Assembly: GCA_963575745.1 (NCBI GenBank)
Contig: CAUYUJ010016294.1
Coordinates: 336,133 to 400,132 of the forward strand
Length of the DNA stretch: 64,000 bases
From: Prorocentrum cordatum
Lineage: Eukaryota; Sar; Dinophyceae; Prorocentrales; Prorocentraceae
Direction of reading: 5' to 3'
Shown: one piece after another, positions 40,919 through 50,996 of the stretch
How positions within the stretch are numbered: position 1 is the stretch's first letter
Layout: each line of letters opens with the position of its first letter
Notes under the pieces: model-generated
Database searches by the model: none
What the model saw: the letters and a program-made list of their open reading frames with translations, nothing else
Told to the model about the DNA's origin: nothing
Position numbers and translations under genes: made by a program

Positions 40919-41698
40919 TCAGTCACGAGCTCTTACTCGATCGTCCTCCTCCTCACTAGCCGTCCCCGCGCCCTCCGCGCAAGAATGAGCCTCGGCGACG
41001 CCATCGCCGACCTGCCAGGACTGAGCCTTCTCCGCCGCGACCTCGACAGAGTTGCCGTGAATGTCCAGCCTGAAGTACTTGCTGGCCTTGGCGCCGTCGT
41101 CGCTCTCCTTACAAACCCGAATGCAAGCCCGACCGTTCTTGTTGGTGACCCACATGTGCATGAGACCCAAGTTCGCGATCGGGGACTCCTGTTTGCGCTG
41201 CTTCGCGTTGTCGAAGGCATCGAACTGGGCCCGCATCACCCTCGACAAGTACGCGAGCGCCGACGAGTTGCACTCGACCAGAATATCAGGCACCCCAGGC
41301 TTGTTCAGGACGACCTTGATGCTGCGGGACGGCTCGTCGCCCATCGCAGGCAACGTGACCTCCTTGAACGTATCTTCGGCCACAAGCAAGCGCGACAGCG
41401 CTTCCCTGGTCCAGCGCTTGTTCCTCACCTTGCACTCCGAATAGACGGCGTCGTCCTTGAGCTTGCGTATGTCGTTGATCAGCGTAGTCCGATTCGACGG
41501 CCTGTCGCGCTGCTTGCTCCTGAGCCCATGCAGGAACAGCTTGTCGGCGAGCCTGTTTGAACTTAAGCTGAAGAACTGCTCGCCGCCAACTTCGTAGATG
41601 CGGATGTGCACGCTCACGCCGCCAGGGCCGATGACTTCAAAAGCTGGCTTGAGTTCGAAAGCCATGCTTGACCAAGTGAGCCACGCTGGCAACTGCAT
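40919..41698 (-). CDS. Uncharacterised dinoflagellate family protein (G2)
   Basis: ATG at 41698 (MQLPAWLTWSSMAFELKPAF), 259 residues, stop TGA at 40919-40921; Met12 at 41665 is an alternative start. Regions of globular composition: VSVHIRIYEVGGEQFFSLSS, KVVLNKPGVPDILVECNSSA, LAYLSRVMRAQFD, HMWVTNKNGRACIRVC and KYFRLDIHGNSVEVAAE. The pattern LNKPG..D..VE.....L.YL and a late short strand motif recalls small unnamed proteins that accompany other repeated dinoflagellate genes. The C-terminal 25 residues are acidic. It is 218 bases downstream of the G1 stop on the same strand. No clear relict leader seen. Confidence 0.6.
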   Translation of the reverse strand: MQLPAWLTWSSMAFELKPAFEVIGPGGVSVHIRIYEVGGEQFFSLSSNRLADKLFLHGLRSKQRDRPSNRTTLINDIRKLKDDAVYSECKVRNKRWTREALSRLLVAEDTFKEVTLPAMGDEPSRSIKVVLNKPGVPDILVECNSSALAYLSRVMRAQFDAFDNAKQRKQESPIANLGLMHMWVTNKNGRACIRVCKESDDGAKASKYFRLDIHGNSVEVAAEKAQSWQVGDGVAEAHSCAEGAGTASEEEDDRVRARD

Positions 41699-41916
41699 CG
41701 ATTAGTGATGAAAGTGTGACGTGCTATGGTAGCGACAGCGATTGACGCGATAAGGGTCGACGAGTGTATAATCGGCCGAACTACACATCAAGCTCTAAAG
41801 CGTGTCGCGTTCATATGGCGCTTGGGGCTCGCCCACAATTGGAGCTCCCCACCCGCCCAATCCTGATAGCCGCGTGTGCACGCTGAGCGACGCACGCATG
41901 CGAATGCCCAGCGGTC

Positions 41917-44370
41917 TCACGCAGACTTGCGAGCCCGCTTCGATTGAAGAACGGGCTCAGATATCTTCGCCTTTTTTGTAGTGGCAACCGCCTCCAAGTT
42001 AAGCACGAGCTCCTCGTGCTCGGCAACTTTCTTGAAGTTCGTGGCGCACGGGATGGTGATGTCGATCGTTGGGCCCGTCATCTTCTCGCCGACCACGGGG
42101 CGCTTCGCGTTCGCCGTAAGCATGGTGAGCTTGCAGTTGCACTTGGCCCTGTCAGACTCCACGCTGAGGCACCAGTACTGGCTAACGAACTCATCGGCCG
42201 GCGGCGACGGCATGATGAACATCTTCGGGGCGCCGTCCACGGGGGCGCTGACCTCGAGAGCCCTGGGCGGGCACGCCGCGACGTCCTTCGTCTGCGGCAC
42301 AACGGACCGAGTACCAGGCGCTGCGACGTAGCATCCAATGCCGAGCTCCTTCGTGGCAAGCACTGCCCTTACAGGTTTCTTCATGGGCCTGGCGTGCTGC
42401 ACCCCGTGTTTGCGATGCAGCGCATTAAGCGCGGCAAAGATCATGCTTTTGAGCTCGAAAGTGATGCAGTCCTTGTCGTTGACAGCATCGCAGTGGGGAT
42501 AGTTGGCCATGAACTCCCTAGCCTTGCAAGTCTGGAACAGCTCTTCGACTTCCTGCAATGGTTTGGATGTAATGCTATCGCCGTCAAGCGTGCCGTCAAA
42601 TTTCAAATTCTTGAAAGTAACAGTACCATTGCCACTGACATCCGTTGTCTTCCAAATATCCACGATTGCCAGCGGCGTGCCCTCGGATGGCTTTCGGAGT
42701 CTGAAGTGCGCGCCGACAACGATGTCCTTGTTGAGCGCAGTGGTCTGGCCCAAGCCCGAAGCCTCGCCACCGTCGGTATACTGCACGAAATTTGCCGCCA
42801 AAGCTGACGAGGCGGCACCATCTTCTGATGGATGCGTCGGGCCATCACCTGGGTTGCCGTCCAACTTGGCGATGAACTCCTCAAGGATCGCCACCAACCC
42901 CTTCTTCCCCGTGGCGTCCTTGCCCTTGCCATCGGAGCCCGTGCCCTTGATCTTCGCCTTGTCCTGTTTGTCCATCAGGAAGTCCACGACGTCGATCATG
43001 AGCTGGCCCTTCAACGACTCTTTCACTGACGGGTCCAACTCCACTTCCTCGAGCATGGCCTTCGCGCGCATCAGGGCGCCGTTCGCCTGCGTCACCGCCT
43101 GGCGTTTGTCGGGCTTTGAGAGCATGGCCAAGTCGGGCTTGGTGACATACCCTGCGAACCCGTCCCTCACGCAGTCCTCCGCCGCGGCGTGCCGAAACAG
43201 GACGGCATTCACCACGTGCGCTGGCGTGCAGCCGGTGGGGAACTTGAGCTCCGCTAGCTGCTTGAAGAACAAGCCTGGCACCACGCGGTCGGAAGGCACG
43301 TAGTGGTTGAGCAGGGGCGCTAGCTCCTTGATCAAACCACCGCTGGGCATGCCGCCCCACTTGATGATGTAGTCTACCATGTCTGGCATGTCCATTGCTC
43401 TCGGAGGCTGTGACTTCAACACCTTCTTGGCGACGGCCTTCCAGTCGGGCTGCGCGCCCATGGAGGACGCCGCGTCAATGATGCTCAACAGGTTCTGGAA
43501 CCAGGTCTCGCCTGAACCGCTCCCCGCCTATATGATGCGCCCGCCGCTGCCGCGACAACAACAACCGATGCCGCAATTGACTGTCGCTGCACACAAACCA
43601 CGAAACACGCCGACGACGACTATCGCGCTAACGAAAGGGGGCTGAACGGATACTATGAAACAAATAATGAAGAGGGAGGAGGACATCGGAGGAAAGAAGA
43701 AAGGGGGACAACCTTCGGACGTCTGCTGCACCGTGTTAAGAGCGTCGCCGACGATTTTGGCAACCATGGGCAACGCCGCGTGGACGACCCACTTCACGAC
43801 GGTAAACTTGACACCGTTGGCGATCGCGTCCCTGAGTAGACCCCTCTTGTCTCGGTTGCACACGACGTCGAGGTCCATGTAGCCGTCCTTCGTCAAGCTC
43901 TCGTACTCGCTCTTGACGCGGTCGTGGACGCAAGCAAACCCGTGAAGACCATGCGTTGCCCCCCACGCCCCAATTCGAATCTCGTCCTCCTGGTACTTTG
44001 CGAAACACGGGTGCTTGGTACACTGCTTCACCGTGTACTTTGCGTACTCCTTGGTGTAGGGGTTGTCTTCGCCAGCCACGGCATCCAAAGAGAAACCTGA
44101 CGTCTTGATGACCTGCGCGCGCCCTTGCGCGCGACGCCACTGGACGCTTTCGCCTCCGCGGTTGCTCTCCATGGCGCCCACCTGCTTGCAGTGGAACACC
44201 TGCTGGTACGAATGCTGGTATTTGTGGCACACCGCGAGGATGCGGTCCTTCAGCTCCACGTTGCCTGCTGACTCTTTGCTCTCGGCGTCGTACTCGTCGC
44301 ACAACATTTTGAGTTCTCTGTAGCATGCCGTGGCCTTAAACTGTTGAACGTCTGCCGCTCCAGAGTGCAT
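41917..44370 (-). CDS. Two-exon dinoflagellate family protein (G1)
   Basis: ATG at 44370 (MHSGAADVQQFKATACYREL). Exon 1 runs 44370-43713; the intron 43712-43512 is a 201-base GT-AG intron (GAAG|GTTGTC ... GGTTCAG|GCGAG). Exon 2 is 43511-41917, giving 750 residues. The join makes VQQTSEGETWFQNLLSIIDA. Exon 1 contains YTKEYAKYTVKQCTKHPCFA and VKSEYESLTKDGYMDLDVV. Exon 2 contains DMVDYIIKWGGMPSGGLIKE, YVPSDRVVPGLFFKQLAELK, a Lys/Gly linker, and FRLRKPSEGTPLAIVDIW. WGGxPSG...L......VPSDR.....F..L..LKF is a combination I recall from abundant unnamed dinoflagellate proteins. A relict leader lies about 80 bases upstream. Exon 2 alone also begins in frame with a TTG, which is not the start. Confidence 0.7.
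43512..43712 (-). other. Intron of G1 (GT-AG)
   Basis: 201 bases, donor GAAG|GTTGTC, acceptor GGTTCAG|GC, phase 1. The best-supported intron in the window: both flanking frames are long, the join is in phase, and each would otherwise end or begin without a proper codon. Confidence 0.8.
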
Positions 44371-44449
44371 GACTGAAAACAAGCTGGATAGATATGCGAA
44401 CGCACAAATCACGATATACGATCGCCGCTACCAGAGAAACTGAACCACA

Positions 44450-44471
44450 CCAAAGCCAAAACAAGCTACGG
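44450..44471 (-). other. Relict dinoflagellate spliced leader (G1)
   Basis: On the minus strand CCGTAGC, then TTG, then TTTTGGCT and TTGG: the 5' seven and the central eight leader bases are exact, with a one-base insertion and a degraded end. It lies 79 bases before the ATG at 44370. Confidence 0.8.
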
Positions 44472-44939
44472 AACGTGAGCAGATAGTCGGATGGCGCTCA
44501 AGACAATCGACGATGTCCCATACAACTTCAGACTCACGATGTCGGAAGGCAGCGGTCAACGATGCATGGCTGATGGCAAGAATGCGACTACCGATGTCAA
44601 ACACAAGTTCACGCACATGTGCGACAATCGCAAACGCTAAATGTGTGCATGCACGTGTGTACGTATGGTGCGATACAGATCGAACTACAACTGTTGTACA
44701 TGTGTGTGGGTACTATGTGTTGGTATGTACGGTGTACACGTTACATACAGTTATAACTGGATTATGTTGGTGACGATGTAAGTCCTTTATAACCTCATAC
44801 CTCTACATATTTAGTTACTAACTCCTCCGAAGGTTAGTAAACCTTACGGCCGAGTTAGATATGTTATGGCAGCGTTACTACTGGGTTGCGAGAGGGTTGG
44901 CTGGAGTTATAACAAGCCTACAACCCAGCCAACAACAAG
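44472..44939. other. Spacer between the minus array and the right flanking repeat
   Basis: GTGTGTAC-rich and GTTATAACTGG/GGTTAGTAA-type AT-rich sequence, partly like 31075-31180 at the other end of the island. No gene. This is the divergence point of the two arrays. Confidence 0.5.
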
Positions 44940-45200
44940 TGGGAGCGTGCCGGGAGCGTGCCGGGAGCGTGCCGGGAGCGCCTGGGAGCGCCCGGGAGCG
45001 TGCCGGGAGCGCCCGGGAGCGCCTGGGAGCGCTTGGGAACGCTTGGGAGCGTGCCGGGAGCGTGCCGGGAGCGCCTGGGAGCCCCTGCCTGGGAGCGCTT
45101 CGGGGCGCCTGGGAGCGTGCCAGGAGCGCCTGCGAGCGCCTGGGAGCGTGCCGGGAGCGCCTGCGAGCGCCTGGGAGCGTGCCGGCGCGCTGTGCCGGAG
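44940..45200 (+). repeat. 10-bp minisatellite (GGGAGCGTGCC variant)
   Basis: Units of TGGGAGCGCC and CGGGAGCGTGC, the same family as in modules A and in the flanking repeats. Confidence 0.9.
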
Positions 45201-45384
45201 CCGCTTCCGCTCGCGCCGGCTCGCTCGGAGCGTCGGATATGGTTGGCGCGCCCATCGGGCGCTCGCGCAAGCTTGCGCCGGGCTCGCTTACATCGTTCGG
45301 CATGGTATCGTTTCCTTGTCTTTCGCAATGGCACCATTCGAGCTTGCTCAATACGTGGTGTTTTTTCGACTTGAGGGTTTAGGG
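45201..45384 (+). other. Spacer with GCTTCCGCTCGCGCCGGCTC block and TTTAGGG seam
   Basis: The block from CGGAGCCGCTTCCGCTCGCG to GCGTCGGATA recurs at about 45975-46020. At 45367-45384 GGGTTTAGGGTTTAGGGG leads straight into the right flanking repeat. Confidence 0.7.
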
Positions 45385-45910
45385 TTTAGGGGTTACACAA
45401 CGTATTAGCGTCTGCGGACCTCGCAGCGATTTCAATTGGCCCCCGCTATCGCCGAGAGCGCTTCCGCGCGCGCCCGCTCGAAGATCGCGCCCCCTCCCGC
45501 GCGGCGGCTGTCTCCCACAGACGCCCCAGCAGCGCCCGTTGCGCGCCTTTCGCGCGTGCCTGGAGCGCTTGGGAGCGCTTGGGGGCGCCTGGGAGCACCT
45601 GGGAGCGCCTGGGGACGTCCCAGGAGCGCTTGGGTGCGCCTGGGAGCGCTTGTGAGCGACTGGGAGCGCTTGGGATCGCCTGGGAGCGTGCCGGGAGCGC
45701 CTGCGAGCGCCTGGGAGCGTGCCGGGAGCGCTTGGGTGCGCCTGGGAGCGCTTGCGAGCGCCTGGGAGCGCCTGGGAGCGTCTGGGATCACTTGGGAGCG
45801 TGCCGGGAGCGCCTGAGAGCGCCTGCGAGCGCCTGGGAGCGCTTGGGAGCGCCTGGAAGCGCCTGGGAGCGCTTGGGAGCGCACGGAGGCGCCCGGCAGC
45901 ACGGGATGCT
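45385..45910 (+). repeat. Right flanking direct repeat of the minus-strand gene island
   Basis: Same order as 30471-31030: ACACAACGTATTAGCGTCTG, CGCTCGAAGATCGCGCCCCC, then the 10-bp minisatellite, in the same orientation and also preceded by TTTAGGG. Confidence 0.85.
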
Positions 45911-46059
45911 TGTCGGGCCGCTCCGGAGTTGCTTCCGCTCGCGCCAGCTCGCACGGAATGCTTGTCGCGCCGTTCCGGAGCCGCTTCCGCTCGCGCCGGC
46001 TCGCTCGGAGCGTCGGATACCCAGATGCTCCGCGCACCAAAAAGATGGGGCGCAGAAGC

Positions 46060-46190
46060 CAAAGATGGGGCGCGACCCATCTCCCGGCGCCGGACACGAA
46101 GATGGGTCGCGACCCATCTTCATTACCGAGATGGTCGCGACCCATTCTCGATGCGGCCGCGACCCATTTTCGGATGGCAGTCGCGACCCT
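46060..46190. repeat. Tandem palindromic CGCGACCCAT repeat at the edge of copy 2
   Basis: Five units of about 25-30 bases centred on TCGCGACCCAT. The clearest is a perfect 22-base palindrome at 46099-46120 (arms AAGATGGGTCG). It ends where similarity to window base 1 begins. Confidence 0.8.
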
Positions 46191-46231
46191 TTTCTAAAGA
46201 TAAAATCGCGTATCTGCGCCCCATGTTTGCG

Positions 46232-46301
46232 CGCACCACTAGAACTTCAGAAAAACGTCAGGCTGACGTTTCTCTGATTTTTTTCTGAAGTTTAACGTTG
46301 T
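46232..46301. repeat. Foldback repeat, ACGTCAG/CTGACGT type (copy 2)
   Basis: Counterpart of the hairpin at 41-110, with one A fewer in the left arm and a CTCTGA instead of CTCAGA in the right arm; the ability to fold is kept. Confidence 0.7.
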
Positions 46302-46368
46302 CGACCGCTACAAACCTCAAACCACACACCTACACAACGCAAATGTCTTCGTGAACTCAATATGGTGG

Positions 46369-46646
46369 TTATGGTGATGATGATGTCGATGATGCATATT
46401 CATGAGCGTGTTGATGGTGATGACGATGGAAACGAAGACGATGGTGATGGTGATGATGAAGAATGTGATGAATGATGATGATGATGATGACGATGATGAT
46501 GCTGATGAGGATGATGATGGGGATGATGATGATGATGATGGTGCTGATGCGGATGATGGTGATGATGATGATGACAATATTGATGATGATGGTGATGATG
46601 CTGATGATGATGATGATGGTGATGATGACGATGGTGACGATCATGT
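46369..46646. repeat. GAT/ATG trinucleotide microsatellite (copy 2)
   Basis: Same tract as 178-452 with different repeat numbers. The length differences between copies are mostly multiples of three, as expected of trinucleotide slippage. Confidence 0.9.
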
Positions 46647-46920
46647 CGCCCTCTTCCTTTTTTTTCCTCCTCTGCTTCCTCATCACATCCTCCGCGCTCT
46701 CCCTCATCCTCCCCCCTCCCTCCCTCGTTCTACACACCCTCCCTCAATTATATTCATCCACCGTTCCCTTCATCCACCGTCACTCCGCCCCAAGATTTCA
46801 TTGTGCGTTCCCAACCTTCTGCTATCCGTCCTCATTGCGTCCTCATTCCGTCATCGCCCATATCTCCCCAATCAATCATTCGTAGCCCCTCTTCCTCCGA
46901 GCTCCTCTTTTTAAGACCTT

Positions 46921-46932
46921 TTTTGGCTCAAG
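46921..46932 (+). other. Relict dinoflagellate spliced leader (copy 2)
   Basis: Identical TTTTGGCTCAAG at the matching place in copy 2, four bases before the ATG at 46937. Confidence 0.8.
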
Positions 46933-46936
46933 CGTC

Positions 46937-48812
46937 ATGGCTCAGGCGTCGTGCCTGGTCCTGCGATACGGGGTCCGCGGACCCCCTGGCCTCGGCGAGC
47001 CATGCATGGTATGTCGTGGAGGTCGGGGACGTGCCTCCCGACCTTCCCCTGGGCCGCGGCTCGCCCAAGAAGCCGCGCAGGTACTGGATCGAGGGCCTTC
47101 TGGCTCGAGCCAGTCCCTGCCCTTGGCCAGGCTGCCCCGACACCATCGTGGTGCTCCCTGGCGCGCCTCGGGCGGGTGGGCCATGGCCCTCCGCCTGGTG
47201 CGCGGATGGCGGCTGGGCCCCAGGGTAACCTGGGCGCCTCACCATCGCGCCCGTGGCCCACAGGCCACGCCCGTGCTCTGGTCTGCGCATGACCTGGTGC
47301 GACAACCAAAACCCCTTCCCTCCCCCCCCCTCCCTCCCCCTCCCTCCCCCTCCCCCCCCTCTCTCTCCCCTCTCTCCCCCCTCCCTCCCCATTCCCCTTC
47401 CCTCCCCCTCCCTCCTCATTCCCCTCCCCCCCCCCTCCCTCCCCTCCCCCTCCCCCTCCCAATCCCCCCCCCTTCCCTGCCTTAATCCTGCTGTCCATCA
47501 TTGTCATTCCGCCCATCGATCATCTTCCCCACTCTGTTCTCAAGCATTTGGGCTCGAGCTTCGGCCCCACGCAATTTTGTTTCTATTTTTATTTGTGTAT
47601 GTCACGTGTTCCCCGTCGTGTCCCTGTGGCCGAGATCGACCCAATGCAGTTGGGCAACGAATTCAAGAAACACGCACTGGCCCAGGGATGCAAAAAACGC
47701 ATTCGCACTCCATTCTTGCAACTTCTTAACTAAACCTCGGGCGGTATGCGCCAGATCGCTCCACAACATGTTCGCGTTGGTGGGCATTCTGAAAATGCTT
47801 TATTACACCATCCCACCGTCCCTGCTCCGCTCCCCTCCTCGTTCGTCCGTTCCACCGCTTCCCAATGTACTCCGTCCTTTCCGTTCCCTCGTCCCCGTTC
47901 CTCCCGTCGCGCACTCATCCGCCACCTCCCCAGGTAGATCTGCTCCTGAAAAACATTCCGAACGCCGAGTGCAAATGGAGCTGTCTGCGAGGCGCGTGCC
48001 TCGTGGTCATCGACAAGCACCCCCGTGCACTAATAAGCATGAGGAGGCGGATGGGGAGGAGGAGGAGGGAGGATGAACATGACGAGGATGAATGAGGAGG
48101 AGGAGGAGTGAGATGAGGTGGATAGGGGAGAATGCATGGGACTGAGGGGTGTGGGAGAAGATGGGGATGGCGGGGGCAAGGACGTGTATACGTGTGAGGT
48201 TGTACCTATGCCGATATCGAGAACGTGTATATGGCATGATCCGGAATCATGTTTGGCGTTTAGAAAACATAAGTGATAACACCTGTGTATGGCGTTTATC
48301 TGAAGTTTATATGACGTAGTCTGGAAACTTGTTTGGCGTTTTACTGAAGTTTGATATATATATATACACATACATACCAACGTTCACCAATAATGGCAGT
48401 ACATGAATCAAAGTTCAAGACACCCGCATGCAACCTCCAGGGTAGCATCGCATAAACTTCAGACAAACGTCAGACAAACGTCATACAAACGTCAGACAAA
48501 CTTCATACAAACGTCAGACAAACTTCATACAAACGTCAGAAAAACGTCAGACATGATTCAGGGCCGTGTCATGCACACGTTCTCGATATCGCGTTACGCA
48601 CGATATCATATAGTTCTACATCTAGTTTCCTGACATTCCTCTCATTTCTATACAAGTGTGTCCCTCCCTCTCCACATCAGGTATCCCAAGTGCTGCAAAG
48701 AGGACGCGTCGGCGCCATCGTTGTTTCGCGCTGGTTCACTGGCCGAGAAGTTGATGGTCAGCAGGGCCACTCAAACTATGAGTTCGACAAACCAACGCGT
48801 CGCCTGATCTGA
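46937..48812 (+). CDS. Putative multi-exon gene 1, copy 2
   Basis: Counterpart of the gene at 757. It opens with the same MAQASC peptide and keeps the later coding-looking segments and the stop (48810-48812). After the QLGNEFKKHALAQGC segment copy 2 has six A residues where copy 1 has five, so the open frame ends in FLQLLN and a stop instead of running on. The AG at copy 1 position 829-830 is missing here, so that position is not a conserved splice acceptor. Product unknown. Confidence 0.4.
48285..48555. repeat. Foldback repeat (copy 2)
   Basis: Counterpart of 2105-2385 with a slightly different number of ACAAACGTCAG words; the opposite-strand arms remain complementary. Confidence 0.7.
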
Positions 48813-48839
48813 CCGTGGCCCCACAGCCACGGTTGGATC
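48806..48839 (+). other. Hairpin at the 3' end of gene 1 (copy 2)
   Basis: Identical stem-loop to 2633-2666 at the matching position after the stop at 48810-48812. Confidence 0.5.
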
Positions 48840-49256
48840 AGACGACGTGCCAGTTTGCTGAAATTGTAGTTTGAGCCACAGGTGATCCTGAAACATCTGC
48901 GGCGCATCAGGGACAACTGTATCAGATTGCGCCAGGCCCGTGGCGTACGGGAGGGGGGATGGGTGAATGGCGAGGTGGGCAGGATGGAGGAATGGGATTG
49001 ATAGGAGGACGAGGTGTGGTGGGGACGTTAGGGTAGCGTTGTGGGGCGGAAGTGTAGGAAACGGTGGGTAACGACGTGGAGTACATTTGATGATTGAGGA
49101 TGAGAGTTGTAGTCGTCGTTGTCGTCGTTGCCGTCGTTAGTGCCACCGTCGCCACCGATGTCGTCGCCGCGGTCGGTGTCGCCGTCGCCGCCGTCGTCGA
49201 CGACGGCGGTGACGCATCTCGCCGTCTCGTCGCCATCGCCGCCGCGCGGCGCAGAG

Positions 49257-50399
49257 GCGGTCAAGGACTGCGCGCCCGCTGAGAAAGATAGCATCAACCA
49301 CTTCCTCTTCGCCATGGGCCGCCCTGCTGTGCCCATCGGCGAGGACTCGTGCGATTTAGCAGTGATGACGATGATGAGGATGAAGGAGAATGCAGGAGGA
49401 TGGTGATGAGGATGCGGGTGACAGTGCAATGATGAGGAGGACGGGTGGACGACGCGGAGGAAGATGAGGAGGATGAGGATGGGAGGAGGGGGTGAGGAGG
49501 AGGAGGGCGATGGGGCTACGGGGACGAGTAATGATGGCGACAACGAGGAGGTGGATGAGGATGAGGAGGAGTGAGATAGGGCAGATGGGGGTATGGAGAT
49601 GAGATATGGTAGTAGGGAGTAGGGGGGGGGGAGGAGGATGAGGATGGGGGTAGGGAGGAGGGGGAGATAGGTGCCGTCTTCGCCCCGACGTCGTTGTTAC
49701 CGTCATCGTGCGTGGTGCCATTGTCGCAACCGTCGCCAATCGTAATCGCGGTGTGTTTTTGGTTTTGCACGTGCCGTCGCCGTTGCAGCCGTCGCCACTA
49801 TCATCGTATCTGTCATTGTCGTCACCGCGGTCGTTCGTTCTCCGCCAGGACGTCGCCATCGTGGCCGACGCGTCCGAGGAGGAGGATGAACGCGCCGACG
49901 CGCCCGTGAAGGATATTTGACCGAATGGAAAGGGAGTGGGTGTTGATGGTATGGATGATGGGTGACATGGCGGAGGCTAGGTGGAGAAATATGAGGGATG
50001 GGAGGAGGAGGAGGAGGGATAGGAGGAGGATATGACATATGAGAAATATGAAAAATATCAGGGATAGGATATGTGCGAGAGCAGTCGGACGTCAACCCGA
50101 CGTCGTAGGAATGTCAGGCAGACGTCAAGCGTCTGGCTGACATCTCTCCGATATCGGTTTGACGTCCGCCTACTCGTGCACGACTATGTTTCACGCGTCG
50201 TCGTCGTCGGCCCGATGAGGACGCCGCGGGGGCCGAGGACGCGACCATCTCCGAGTCCGACACCGACGATGACTACGAGGAGACCGGCAAGAAGGCCGAC
50301 AAGACGGCCGACGAGGAGGCCGACGAGGAGACCGACGAGGAGGACGAGGCCGACGCCGAGGAGAACAACTTGGCGAAGGCCTCCCCCCGTTTGGCGTAA
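49257..50399 (+). CDS. Acidic protein, gene 2, copy 2
   Basis: Counterpart of 3084-4208, with the same three segments and the same AG|GA joins. The segment before the first join reads ..AVPIGE instead of ..AVPIDE. The last segment carries a 12-base insertion that adds four codons inside the DEE/KAD-rich tail; the stop TAA is at 50397-50399. The preserved frame across an indel is the best evidence that this exon is translated. Confidence 0.5.
50074..50170. repeat. Foldback repeat, GACGTC type (copy 2)
   Basis: Counterpart of 3895-3990 with two substitutions; the central AGACGTCAAGCGTCT palindrome is unchanged. Confidence 0.6.
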
Positions 50400-50996
50400 G
50401 CGACCCTCCCCCTCCCCGTCATTCGTTGCTTCCCCTCACCCTCCTTTCCACAACTTTCCTGTCTCCCCTCCCTCCTCCCCCCCCCCCCATCTCACGTTCC
50501 CTCCCCTCTTCCGCGCCCCCTCCCGCTCTCCCTCCTCCCGTCATCCTCCCCTCCCCCCTTGCTCCCTCCAAAATTCCTCTCCCAAATCCTCTCCAAAGTT
50601 CCTCTAACGACCCGCCTCCATCCCGCCCCCCTCGTCGCCCCCGCCGCAATCCTCCTTCCGTCGTCCTCCATTGCGTCGCCTCATCGTCGCCCCCACCGTC
50701 GTCATCTTTCCGTCGTCATCCCTCACGTCGCTCCCTCGTCGCGCCCCGTCCCGCTTCCCATGTTCCGCGCCCCCCCTCCCGTCCGCGTCGCCCCACCCCC
50801 CGTGTCATCCTGTCGCCGCCCCCCCCATCATCACCTCCAAACTCCATCATCTGTGTTTTTTGTCCCGCCCATCCTGTGGTGTTGGGTCCTCGTTTTGAAG
50901 GGACGGCGCCCAGCGTTCCTCTCCTTCCTTCCCGCCCTCATCCCCCTCCTCCCTCCTCCCCCATCATTGCTTCTGCTCTCGGCACACCTCTCGCAC

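Noticed and set aside
31031-45384. A bacterial-type operon, because seven genes share one strand with short gaps
   Set aside because: A phase-1 GT-AG intron in G1, relict spliced leaders and low-complexity spacers show eukaryotic, dinoflagellate-type genes. Same-strand arrays are normal there.
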